Assembly (NCBI GenBank): GCA_043800105.1
Contig: JAZDNJ010000041.1
Coordinates: forward strand, 1-10,248
Direction of reading: 5' to 3'
DNA from: JAFGTE01 sp043800105
Lineage (GTDB): Bacteria; Patescibacteriota; Gracilibacteria; UM-FILTER-43-11
DNA length: 10,248 nucleotides
Shown here: one piece after another, positions 1 through 6,323 of the stretch
Layout of the letters: every line of letters begins with the position of its first letter
Numbering within the stretch: position 1 is the stretch's first letter
Made by a program: the position numbers and the translations under genes
The notes under the pieces: model-generated
Databases searched by the model: none
Seen by the model: the letters and a program-made list of their open reading frames with translations, nothing else
Told to the model about the DNA's origin: nothing

Positions 1-1
1 C

Positions 2-1438
2 GGTTCAGACAGCGCTGAAAAATTTACCGCCAAGATTCAGACTGGCCACCGAAATGACTGGCGTATGGTAAATTCCCGCTTCAAAACCTACCAGGACGTC
101 TTCACTCCTGCCGAAGCAAGAATTTTTCCGAATACGAAAACGAAACTTACCCGCAAAAGATACGACGAGGTTCCTCTTCATGCGTGTCCTGTAGCTCCTG
201 ACCGCATACCGGATTGGTTTGTCAAAGCATTCAGTCTGGCTGATCCGGAAGGGCTTAGCGAATTTGAAAAGCTTGAAATAAAAGCGGAAATCACGCCACA
301 GGTTTGTGATATTTTTATGCACTTAAAACCAATGGAAGTTTATGGCAGGCAAACTCACCGTGCCATGGTACCGGAAGGATATGACGAAGCGCACGACGGC
401 AAAATATTCTTCTTTTTCTATTCAGGTAACGGAAAAGAAGGAAAAGAGCGGAAAACAATGCGGGTGTATGACAGTGTATACAAAGCGCACAGAATGGCTA
501 TCCATGCTGAAACAGGCTATGACCGTGAAGATGAGAAACTTGAAGGCGTGAAAGCAAGAATTGCCGGGATTCAGGGTGATCTTGTAGGAAAGTGTGCGGA
601 TGACCCGGCAATAAATGACATAAAAAAACAAATACGTGATGAAATTGAAGTTCTTGGCGGCGTGATAAATGAATTCAAGGAAGAGGCAGTTGATATTCTA
701 ACTGAAGTTCAGGGAATAAAGGATAAACTGGACCGTCACAATCCCGGCGTTTCCTGCGCGCGTATGGTGAAAGCGGCGGACAGGCTCAAAAGCAGACTGC
801 ATCAGATTTTCGGAAAGTCAGGGTTTGTTGAACATGACAAAAAAATTCTGAGTAAAAAAATCAATGAAGGAAGATCAGTAATGGAACGGGCGCAGACTGC
901 TTTTCCTGGTATTCGCAAGGAGCTTGAGCAGGATGGTGGTGAAAAAGCCGTTCAGCGCAGAATTAATTTTGTGCCTGATTTTCATAAATTGACAGTGAGA
1001 CCATTCAGTCAGTATGCCGCTAAACTTCAGGCGAAAATGCGGGCTATCGAATCCGGGTTTGGCGCAGGGGACAGAGGATTGGTCCGCGATACAGCGATAA
1101 GCGCTCAGGTAATCTGTAAAGTCTTTCAGGTACAGGATGAGCGGGAGAGTATATTGCGTGATATCGCGGCGTCGCCGATGGCACTCACAATCGAGAATCT
1201 TCTCAGCCGTTCACAAAGGTTGGGTCAGTTAGTCGACCCAAAGGAAGTATCTGCCGATGCGGGAATCGTTCACAGTGAACCTTACAATAATATGGTCCGG
1301 AAAGTAAAAGGGCTTATTCGGGCGCTGAGACACTACTCAGGAGCAAACCTTTCTGAATCGGACAGGATCGCCATGTATGATCGGTTAAAAAAGTATATCG
1401 CGGATATCGATTTCACCGAAATCCTTGAAAAACTTTAG
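2..1438 (+). CDS. Unrecognised coiled-coil-containing protein, 5'-truncated by window edge
   Basis: The reading frame is open from base 2 to the TAG at 1436-1438, giving 478 visible residues. The first ATG is at 65, but the 21 codons before it contain no stop, so the gene most likely starts outside the window. I do not recognise a family. Counting from the ATG at 65, residues 1-150 look globular, with a run of four phenylalanines at 115-118 (KIFFFFYSG) and many aromatic and His residues. Residues about 155-275 are rich in Lys, Glu, Asp and Ile/Leu and look helical, probably coiled coil. The remainder is mixed helical with basic patches and ends in an acidic, Ile/Leu-rich tail. No membrane segment, signal peptide (its N-terminus is missing) or catalytic motif is visible. 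Arg codons are mixed CGN and AGR. The glycosyltransferase gene starts 21 bases after the stop, but a promoter-like sequence overlaps this gene's last codons, so co-transcription is not certain. Confidence 0.8.
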   Translation, partial: GSDSAEKFTAKIQTGHRNDWRMVNSRFKTYQDVFTPAEARIFPNTKTKLTRKRYDEVPLHACPVAPDRIPDWFVKAFSLADPEGLSEFEKLEIKAEITPQVCDIFMHLKPMEVYGRQTHRAMVPEGYDEAHDGKIFFFFYSGNGKEGKERKTMRVYDSVYKAHRMAIHAETGYDREDEKLEGVKARIAGIQGDLVGKCADDPAINDIKKQIRDEIEVLGGVINEFKEEAVDILTEVQGIKDKLDRHNPGVSCARMVKAADRLKSRLHQIFGKSGFVEHDKKILSKKINEGRSVMERAQTAFPGIRKELEQDGGEKAVQRRINFVPDFHKLTVRPFSQYAAKLQAKMRAIESGFGAGDRGLVRDTAISAQVICKVFQVQDERESILRDIAASPMALTIENLLSRSQRLGQLVDPKEVSADAGIVHSEPYNNMVRKVKGLIRALRHYSGANLSESDRIAMYDRLKKYIADIDFTEILEKL

Positions 1439-1452
1439 CGACCCGCTAGAAT
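1425..1452 (+). promoter_or_regulatory. Candidate promoter for the GT4 glycosyltransferase, possibly leaderless
   Basis: TTGAAA (1425-1430) and TAGAAT (1447-1452) are separated by 16 bases; each matches the sigma-70 consensus at 5 of 6 positions. The -10 box ends 7 bases before the ATG at 1460, so transcription would start at or next to the start codon. The -35 lies inside the last codons of the upstream gene. There is no Shine-Dalgarno sequence in the 21-base gap. The match could be chance in AT-rich DNA. Confidence 0.35.
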
Positions 1453-1459
1453 TAGTAAG

Positions 1460-2623
1460 ATGAAAATAGCCATCGACCTTCGTCCTTTAATGGCCGGAAA
1501 AGTAAGCGGCGTGGAGGTTTATATCAAGTCCATGCTGGAGGCGATTTTTGAGCTGAAGACCAAACACAGCTTCGTCCTTTGGTACAACGCTTTCAAAAAG
1601 ATCGATACCAGCCATTTTCCGAAAATCCCGGAAAACGTACAATTGGTGCGCACCCGCATTCCGAATAAGCTCTTTAATCTTTCCCTCAGCCTCCTCCGTT
1701 GGCCAAAACTCGATAAACTGATCGGAAGAGGGGCCTGCCTGCAGGGAGGCAGGATTGACGTTTTATGGGTTCCGGATCCAAGACCCGCTCCGGTTTCGAA
1801 GAAGTGTAAAAAAATCATCACCTTCCACGACCTTTCCTTTGAGGATTTCAGATATTCCTTTAACCTTAAAACAAGGCTCTGGCACCGGATTTTACGCCCG
1901 GGAAAAGAAGCGGCCGAAGCTGACGCCATTATCGCCGTCAGCCAGTTCACCAAAAGCCGGCTGCTTGAAGAATATAAGATCGGTGAAAATAAGATCCAGG
2001 TCATCTACGAGGCAGCCGGAGAGCGCCTGAAGCCCCTCGATTTGCCAAAAAGTTTTGAACTGATAAAACGGAAATACGGTTTGCCGGATAACTACTTCTT
2101 GTGTCTTTCCACTCTGGAACCCCGAAAGAACACGGCTGGCATCATCGAGGCTTATCTGGCCTGGCAGGAGGATACAAAAGTGGATGTGGACCTTGTGATC
2201 GCCGGCAAAAAGCACCCAGAAATCTTCAGCGAAACGAAATTAAAAAAACATCCCGACATCCATCTGACCGGATTTATCGATGAAGAGGATAAAGCGCTTC
2301 TTTATCAGCATGCTCTGGCCTTTTTATATCCATCTTTTTACGAGGGTTTTGGACTGCCTATCCTGGAGGCGATGCAATGCGGAACTCCGGTGATCACTTC
2401 GGACGCAACAGCCATGCCGGAAGTCGCGGGAGATGCGGCTGTGCTCGTGAATCCCGGCGAACTAAAGGAACTTAAAAATGCCATGCACGAAATTTACCGG
2501 GACAATCAGCTCAGAAGTAAGTTAATCGAAAAAGGTTTCGCGCATGCCAAAAAATTTACCTGGAAAAAGGCTGTCGAAGAACTGATTAAAAGCCTGGAAA
2601 ATGTTAAGAAAAATTCAAATTAG
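1460..2623 (+). CDS. GT4-family glycosyltransferase (GT-B fold, retaining)
   Basis: This 387-residue protein transfers a sugar from a nucleotide-sugar donor to a glycan or lipid acceptor, probably at the cytoplasmic face of the membrane during envelope polysaccharide assembly. The GT-B layout is clear. The N-terminal acceptor half has the Gly-containing loop VSGVEVY (about 15-21) and the FHDLSF segment (122-127). The C-terminal donor half has STLEPRKN (217-224) and the GT4 EX7E pair E295/E303 within FYEGFGLP...LEAM, followed by CGTPVITSD and the MPEVAGDAA segment. The closest well-known relatives are mannosyltransferases of the WbaZ/MtfB kind, but donor and acceptor cannot be read from sequence. 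Length is normal for the family. Residues 91-98 (GACLQGGR) look inserted and are encoded by a GC-rich hairpin. The start codon MKIAIDLRP fits the family N-terminus. No other glycan genes are visible in the window, so the pathway is unknown. The stop overlaps that of the convergent chorismate mutase. Confidence 0.93.
   Translation: MKIAIDLRPLMAGKVSGVEVYIKSMLEAIFELKTKHSFVLWYNAFKKIDTSHFPKIPENVQLVRTRIPNKLFNLSLSLLRWPKLDKLIGRGACLQGGRIDVLWVPDPRPAPVSKKCKKIITFHDLSFEDFRYSFNLKTRLWHRILRPGKEAAEADAIIAVSQFTKSRLLEEYKIGENKIQVIYEAAGERLKPLDLPKSFELIKRKYGLPDNYFLCLSTLEPRKNTAGIIEAYLAWQEDTKVDVDLVIAGKKHPEIFSETKLKKHPDIHLTGFIDEEDKALLYQHALAFLYPSFYEGFGLPILEAMQCGTPVITSDATAMPEVAGDAAVLVNPGELKELKNAMHEIYRDNQLRSKLIEKGFAHAKKFTWKKAVEELIKSLENVKKNSN
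1734..1753. repeat. GC-rich palindrome inserted in frame within the glycosyltransferase gene
   Basis: The arms CCTGCCT (1734-1740) and AGGCAGG (1747-1753) are perfect inverted repeats around a 6-base centre, GCAGGG. With the preceding GGGG the block is 24 bases, exactly eight codons. It encodes GACLQGGR between LDKLIGR and IDVLWVP, and the protein reads as a normal GT4 without it (LIGR-ID). I associate CCTGCC/GGCAGG palindromes that translate to ACLPAGRQ-like strings with Candidate Phyla Radiation genomes. That association is from memory, and no second copy is present in this window. Confidence 0.6.
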
Positions 2624-2889
2624 ACTTGGTTTTGCAGGCGTCGGCTCTCGGCTAAGATGAGAGCATAAATATCAGTCACAAAGGATTCGGAGAGTCCAAG
2701 CGAATCGGCCAGGAGCTTTGCCGAGTCAAGAACGGCCATTTCACGGGTTTTTTGATGAATTGCCATTCCGGCCGCCTTTTTCTCACGGCCAAGCTGAACC
2801 GAAAGAGACATTCTCTGGGCAAGCAGCCCGACAAGTTCCGCGTCCAGCTTGTCTATTTTTTTGCGTACTTCATCAATCATATGAGTCAT
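2620..2889 (-). CDS. aroQ: Stand-alone AroQ-type chorismate mutase
   Basis: This 89-residue all-helical protein converts chorismate to prephenate, the branch point to phenylalanine and tyrosine, in the cytoplasm. It aligns over its whole length with the E. coli P-protein mutase domain. The active-site residues can be matched: R9 (R11 in E. coli), R26 (R28), K37 (K39), R49 and E50 (R51, E52), S82 (S84) and Q86 (Q88). The residue equivalent to E. coli D48 is Q46, a substitution seen at a less strict position. There is no fused prephenate dehydratase or dehydrogenase, no ACT domain and no signal peptide, so it is the minimal monofunctional form. Start choice: the ATG at 2889 gives MTHMIDEVR; the internal ATG at 2880 (MIDEVR) is equally compatible with the family. 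No clear Shine-Dalgarno precedes either. No other shikimate-pathway gene is in the window. Its stop overlaps the glycosyltransferase stop by 4 bases, tail to tail. Confidence 0.93.
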   Translation of the reverse strand: MTHMIDEVRKKIDKLDAELVGLLAQRMSLSVQLGREKKAAGMAIHQKTREMAVLDSAKLLADSLGLSESFVTDIYALILAESRRLQNQV

Positions 2890-2929
2890 GGTTACGCCGT
2901 TACCTTATCGCATTTGGCTTTCCGGGGCA

Positions 2930-2958
2930 AATACTCAAATTCAAATAATTTGCGTCAA
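2930..2958 (-). promoter_or_regulatory. Candidate promoter for the chorismate mutase gene
   Basis: On the minus strand TTGACG (2958-2953) is followed after 17 bases by AGTATT (2935-2930). The -35 matches consensus at 5 of 6 positions and the -10 at only 3 of 6. The predicted start site leaves a leader of about 30-35 bases before the ATG at 2889. The -35 overlaps that of the divergent promoter on the plus strand. Confidence 0.28.
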
Positions 2959-2978
2959 TAACGGCATTGTGGTACGCT
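2950..2978 (+). promoter_or_regulatory. Candidate promoter for the small coiled-coil protein gene
   Basis: TTGCGT (2950-2955), 17 bases, then TACGCT (2973-2978) preceded by TGG, which forms an extended -10 (TGN). The -35 and -10 boxes each match consensus at only 3 of 6 positions, so the TGN motif carries much of the call. The leader to the ATG at 3004 would be about 20 bases. Confidence 0.33.
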
Positions 2979-3003
2979 AAAGTTTGAAATTAATGAAAAA
3001 ATC

Positions 3004-3540
3004 ATGAACGACCCACAAGATCCAACCAAACAAAACCCCGCGTCTCAGCAGGGCGGGCAGGGTGCACAGCCCTCAGGTGCTCAGCCGCCGGCAGGTCAGG
3101 CAGGCCAAAAAGATCTTTCCGGCATCATGGAAGAGAATGTGGATGTCAGCGGCCTGGTGGCAAACGCTGGTCAGAATCAGCAGGCTTCTCAGGCTCTTTT
3201 AAGCATTCCGATTCCGGCTCACCCCAATACCAAATTTGACGAAAAAAAATTCCTGGAACTCCTGGCAGGGTCAATATCCCTGACTATCAATGAAAAGAAA
3301 AAGATTATTGAGGCCATTCCTCAGTTGTCGCAGTTCAAGATCGATGAACTGATGAAGATTTTTGAGGAGGAAAAGGGCAAGTTCGCGGAACTTGAAAAAA
3401 AGCACGCCGATCAGATCGCCGAACTTGAAAAACAGCATGCCGGTTCCTGGCAGGACCTCGAGGCTCAGAAAGAAGAGGAGGCCAAAAAGGCCGAGGAAGC
3501 TAAAAAGGCCGAAGACATCAAAAAACAACTGGGACTTTAA
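3004..3540 (+). CDS. Small soluble protein: P/Q/G-rich head, compact middle, charged coiled-coil tail; function unknown
   Basis: The 178-residue product has three visible parts. Residues 1-40 are disordered-looking and rich in Gln, Pro, Gly and Ala. Residues about 75-120 form a likely folded helical unit (FDEKKFLELLAGS, then NEKKKIIEAIPQLSQFKIDELMKIFEEE). Residues 121-175 are a highly charged Glu/Lys/Ala helix that is probably coiled coil and contains an 11-residue tandem repeat. There is no signal peptide, membrane segment, cysteine or catalytic motif, so it is probably cytosolic and may act as an oligomeric scaffold; that role is a guess. I associate the middle unit with conserved hypothetical proteins of Candidate Phyla Radiation bacteria, from memory only. 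The ATG at 3004 is chosen because it follows the candidate promoter and no in-frame ATG lies just upstream; there is no Shine-Dalgarno sequence. It is a single-gene unit between divergent and convergent neighbours. Confidence 0.8.
   Translation: MNDPQDPTKQNPASQQGGQGAQPSGAQPPAGQAGQKDLSGIMEENVDVSGLVANAGQNQQASQALLSIPIPAHPNTKFDEKKFLELLAGSISLTINEKKKIIEAIPQLSQFKIDELMKIFEEEKGKFAELEKKHADQIAELEKQHAGSWQDLEAQKEEEAKKAEEAKKAEDIKKQLGL
3385..3450 (+). repeat. Two 33-base tandem copies inside the coiled-coil gene
   Basis: Codons 128-138 (AELEKKHADQI) are followed directly by 139-149 (AELEKQHAGSW). At DNA level the first 24 bases of each unit differ at only a few positions. It looks like a recent duplication of an 11-residue helical unit, the hendecad period of some coiled coils. 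A shorter AEEAKK-type repetition follows at about 3478-3510. Confidence 0.6.
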
Positions 3541-3554
3541 TAATTTTGATTTAA

Positions 3555-3585
3555 GATTTGTGATTCTTAAAAGAAATCACAAATC
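3555..3585. terminator. AT-rich inverted repeat between convergent genes, possible bidirectional terminator
   Basis: GATTTGTGATT (3555-3565) and AATCACAAATC (3575-3585) are a perfect 11-base inverted repeat with a 9-base loop, lying between the convergent stops at 3540 and 3601. The stem has few G/C pairs and neither side carries a proper U-tract, so it is a weak candidate for intrinsic termination. Part of one arm (AATCACAAAT, 3575-3584) is repeated at 3589-3598. Confidence 0.45.
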
Positions 3586-3600
3586 AAAAATCACAAATAC

Positions 3601-6261
3601 TTACGCTTTAGTCTTAAGTTTTCCTTTCGCGGGGGCGACTTTTACCTGTATCTTGGATTTTTCAAGTTTGTCGGGAGTGAAAGAAAACTCATCCTTGTCT
3701 TTCACGCGGTCAATTTTGATCAGGGTGCCGGCCGGGAAACTGCCATCCAGAATCCTTTCGGCAATCGGGTCTTCAATTAAATCCTGTAACTTCCGGCGGA
3801 CAGGTCGGGCGCCGTATTTTGGGTCATAACTCTTTTCGGCCAGCAAACTAATGGCGGCAGGGCTGGTTTCGATGGCAATGCCCTTATCGCTGAGCCTTTC
3901 ATTGAATTCATTCATCTGGAGTTTCACCACTTCTTCGATGTTTTCGCTGGTCAGCGGCCTGAAGACGATGACTTTATCAACACGGTTCAGGAACTCAGGC
4001 CGGAAATGGTCCTTTAGCTCTTTTAAGACCTGCTTTTTGCGGTCCTCAAAATCAGTTTCAGCCTGTTTAAGCTTATCGCTGCTTATGTCAAAGCCGATCT
4101 TGGTGGCCTCATCGGTCAGCTGTTTGGCGCCCAGATTACTGGTCATTACAACAATCGTGTTCCGGAAGTCGACTTTTTTGCCTTTCGCGTCAGTCAGATA
4201 ACCGTCTTCCAATACCTGTAAGAGGATATTGAAAAATTCCGGATGCGCCTTTTCAATCTCATCAAACAGCACGACCGAGTAAGGTTTGCGCCGGACAGCT
4301 TCGGTCAGCTGGCCTCCCTCTTCGTAGCCCACATAGCCCGCACTGGCGCCCACCAGACGTGAAACATTGTGCCTTTCCATAAATTCGCTCATGTCGATCT
4401 TAATGAGCGCGTCTTTATTGTTGTAAACCTCCCGGGCCAGCGTCTTCACCAGTTCCGTTTTTCCGACGCCTGTAGGCCCCAGAAAAATAAAGGAACCGAT
4501 AGGACGGTTAGGTGAGGCGATGCCCACGCGGGACCTACGGATGGACTTGGAAATCTCGTGTACTGCCTCATCCTGGGCAATGATTGACTTATGCAGCAGG
4601 TCTTCCAGATGCGCCAGTTTTTTGCCTTCATCCTTCATGATCCTGGTCACCGGAATACCGGTCATTTTGCCTATAATCACCGCGATGTCCTCTTCGGTGA
4701 TCCGGATCTGCTTCGATTTCTTCTGCTGGGTGATCTTGATTTCCTCAATTTGCTTCAGGATGCCTTCTTTTTCTTCCTTCAATCGGGAAGCTTTCTCATA
4801 TTCCTGTGCCAGCACCTCTTTTTCGATTTTCTTCTCGATTTTCATGATCTCATCTTTCTTGGCCTGGATTTCGGGAGTGACGGTCTGAGAGCGCGAACCC
4901 TTAAGGGCGGCGGCTTCATCGACCAGATCAATAGCCTTATCGGGCAGAAAACGTTCGGTGATATAACGCTGGGAAAGGTTCACGGCCGCTTTGATGGCTT
5001 CGTCGGAAATCACCAGATTGTGAAATGCCTCATAAGCAGAACGAAGGCCCTGAATGATCTTCACGCAGTCTTCCGTGCTGGGTTCGCCGATGACCACCGG
5101 CTGAAAGCGCCTTTCAAGCCCGCGGTCTTTTTCGATATTCTTGCGGTATTCATCGATTGTTGTGGCTCCGATGATCTGCAGGCTGGCTCGCGACAAAGCG
5201 GGTTTAAGCAGGTTGGCCGCGTCCATACTGCCTTCAGCCGAGCCGGTGCCGGTCAGCGTGTGCATTTCATCAATAAAAAGGATTATTTCGTTGTCAATTT
5301 TGGTGGCCTCATCGATAATGCTCTTCATGCGTTCCTCGAATTCACCACGGTACTTGGTGCCGGCAATCACGTTGCTGAGCGAAAGACAGAGGATTTTTTT
5401 GTTAGCCAGGCTGTCAGGCACCTGCTCGGCCACAATGGCCTGAGCAAGCCCTTCCACCACCGCCGTCTTTCCGACTCCGGGCTCGCCGATGAGCACCGGA
5501 TTGTTCTTGGTCTTGCGGTTGAGAATGTGAATCATGCGCTCAATTTCATCCTTCCGGCCGATAATTGGGTCGATCTGCCCTTTCCGGCACTTGTCATTGA
5601 GATTGGTGGTGAAATAATCCAGGGCGGGCGTCTTGCTTTTTTTGCCTCCCCCGCGTTTCACTTCCGAAGGGCCGCCGGTTCCGGGAATGGATGAATCTTT
5701 ATGCTCGAAAGCGTCGGAATAGTCAGTCTGGCCCGGCGAAAAAATAACCCCCTGCAGGCCGCGCAGGAATTTATCGAGCGAAGTATTGATCTGCTGGGTA
5801 TCCTTGCTTTTGGCGTTGGCCATCTGTTCAAACATCTCTTCGATCTGTTTCCTGAAGTCATTCGGCTCAATCTCCATGTTTTCAAGAATCACCGTGGCCG
5901 CGCACTTGCCCTGCGAAACAAGTGAATGCAGCAGATGCTCGGTGCCGATAAAAGGATGATTGTATTTGTGGGCCACACGAACCGCGTCCTCGATAATCGA
6001 CGTGAGATAAGAGGAAAGCCCGTGCTGAACATTTTTGGCTTCAGGCTCCTGATTGCTGGCCGAATGGAGGATCATGCGCACATTTTCCAGACTGACCCCG
6101 GCGCCGGTCAGAATCGAAAAGGCCAATGAGCGCGGATTACTTAAAAGTCCGATCAAAAGATGCTCGGAACCGATGTAAGGAAGCCCGTGTTTGCGGGACT
6201 CTTCCTCGGCAATACTAAGAGCCTGTTTGGCATTGGGCGTGAATTTTTCAAATGGGGACAT
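3601..6261 (-). CDS. clpC: ClpC-type AAA+ unfoldase, partner of ClpP
   Basis: This 886-residue Hsp100 ATPase unfolds proteins and feeds them to the ClpP peptidase. Two Clp-N repeats occupy about 4-145 (each with a YIGSEHLL or FIGTEHLL signature). AAA1 has Walker A GEPGVGKT (259-266), Walker B ILFIDE (327-332) and the Arg-rich GLERRF (381-386). The short middle domain with a UVR-like coiled coil (about 478-512, EYEKASRLKEEKEG) marks it as ClpC rather than ClpB or ClpA. AAA2 has Walker A GPTGVGKT (595-602), Walker B VVLFDEIE (663-670), RPEFLNR (754-760) and sensor-2 GARPVRR (817-823). IGF at 722-724 is the expected ClpP-docking tripeptide. The linker between the N domain and AAA1 (about 150-212) is some 50 residues longer than in B. 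subtilis ClpC, and a short basic tail follows the D2 small domain (about 865-886). It is last in the fmt, OTC, clpC order but has its own promoter candidate. No CtsR-type operator was recognised and no clpP lies nearby. The start is well placed: MSPFEKFTPNAKQAL fits the family. Confidence 0.97.
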   Translation of the reverse strand: MSPFEKFTPNAKQALSIAEEESRKHGLPYIGSEHLLIGLLSNPRSLAFSILTGAGVSLENVRMILHSASNQEPEAKNVQHGLSSYLTSIIEDAVRVAHKYNHPFIGTEHLLHSLVSQGKCAATVILENMEIEPNDFRKQIEEMFEQMANAKSKDTQQINTSLDKFLRGLQGVIFSPGQTDYSDAFEHKDSSIPGTGGPSEVKRGGGKKSKTPALDYFTTNLNDKCRKGQIDPIIGRKDEIERMIHILNRKTKNNPVLIGEPGVGKTAVVEGLAQAIVAEQVPDSLANKKILCLSLSNVIAGTKYRGEFEERMKSIIDEATKIDNEIILFIDEMHTLTGTGSAEGSMDAANLLKPALSRASLQIIGATTIDEYRKNIEKDRGLERRFQPVVIGEPSTEDCVKIIQGLRSAYEAFHNLVISDEAIKAAVNLSQRYITERFLPDKAIDLVDEAAALKGSRSQTVTPEIQAKKDEIMKIEKKIEKEVLAQEYEKASRLKEEKEGILKQIEEIKITQQKKSKQIRITEEDIAVIIGKMTGIPVTRIMKDEGKKLAHLEDLLHKSIIAQDEAVHEISKSIRRSRVGIASPNRPIGSFIFLGPTGVGKTELVKTLAREVYNNKDALIKIDMSEFMERHNVSRLVGASAGYVGYEEGGQLTEAVRRKPYSVVLFDEIEKAHPEFFNILLQVLEDGYLTDAKGKKVDFRNTIVVMTSNLGAKQLTDEATKIGFDISSDKLKQAETDFEDRKKQVLKELKDHFRPEFLNRVDKVIVFRPLTSENIEEVVKLQMNEFNERLSDKGIAIETSPAAISLLAEKSYDPKYGARPVRRKLQDLIEDPIAERILDGSFPAGTLIKIDRVKDKDEFSFTPDKLEKSKIQVKVAPAKGKLKTKA

Positions 6262-6288
6262 AATTTTTTCTTAATTTCATTCCCGCCC

Positions 6289-6317
6289 ATTATACAGCAA
6301 TTAAGCCAAGAAGTTAA
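6289..6317 (-). promoter_or_regulatory. Promoter candidate for clpC
   Basis: On the minus strand TTAACT (6317-6312, 4 of 6) is followed after 17 bases by a perfect TATAAT (6294-6289). The start site would fall near 6282, leaving a leader of about 20 bases before the ATG at 6261. The element lies wholly in the 62-base gap after the ornithine carbamoyltransferase stop, so clpC can be expressed apart from the genes upstream of it. Confidence 0.6.
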
Positions 6318-6323
6318 GGCGTT

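Noticed and set aside
5..322. Minus-strand open frame of 105 codons at the left edge
   Set aside because: It is antisense to the open frame that runs from base 2 to 1438, has no recognisable motif, and is explained by that gene's codon pattern.
1519..2004. Minus-strand 161-codon frame inside the glycosyltransferase
   Set aside because: It is antisense to clearly conserved GT4 motifs, and its translation is Ser/Leu-rich without domain features.
2993..3006. Four-codon mini-ORF (ATGAAAAAATCATGA) overlapping the start of the coiled-coil gene
   Set aside because: It is too short to distinguish from chance, without a Shine-Dalgarno sequence or any attenuation structure.
3061..3110. Second copy of the CCTGCC/GGCAGG palindrome in the coiled-coil gene
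   Set aside because: The GCCGCCGGCAGGTCAGGCAGG-like stretch encodes the natural Q/P/G/A-rich head and lacks matching inverted arms.
3478..3522. CRISPR-like or regulatory repeat at the end of the coiled-coil gene
   Set aside because: The repetition is in frame, encodes Glu/Lys/Ala heptad-like units, and has no spacers; it is coding low complexity.
4591..5694. A 367-codon open frame on the plus strand
   Set aside because: It lies entirely antisense to clpC. Its translation has low-complexity Phe/Leu runs that mirror the charged codons of clpC, and it shows no domain. A shadow of a real gene.
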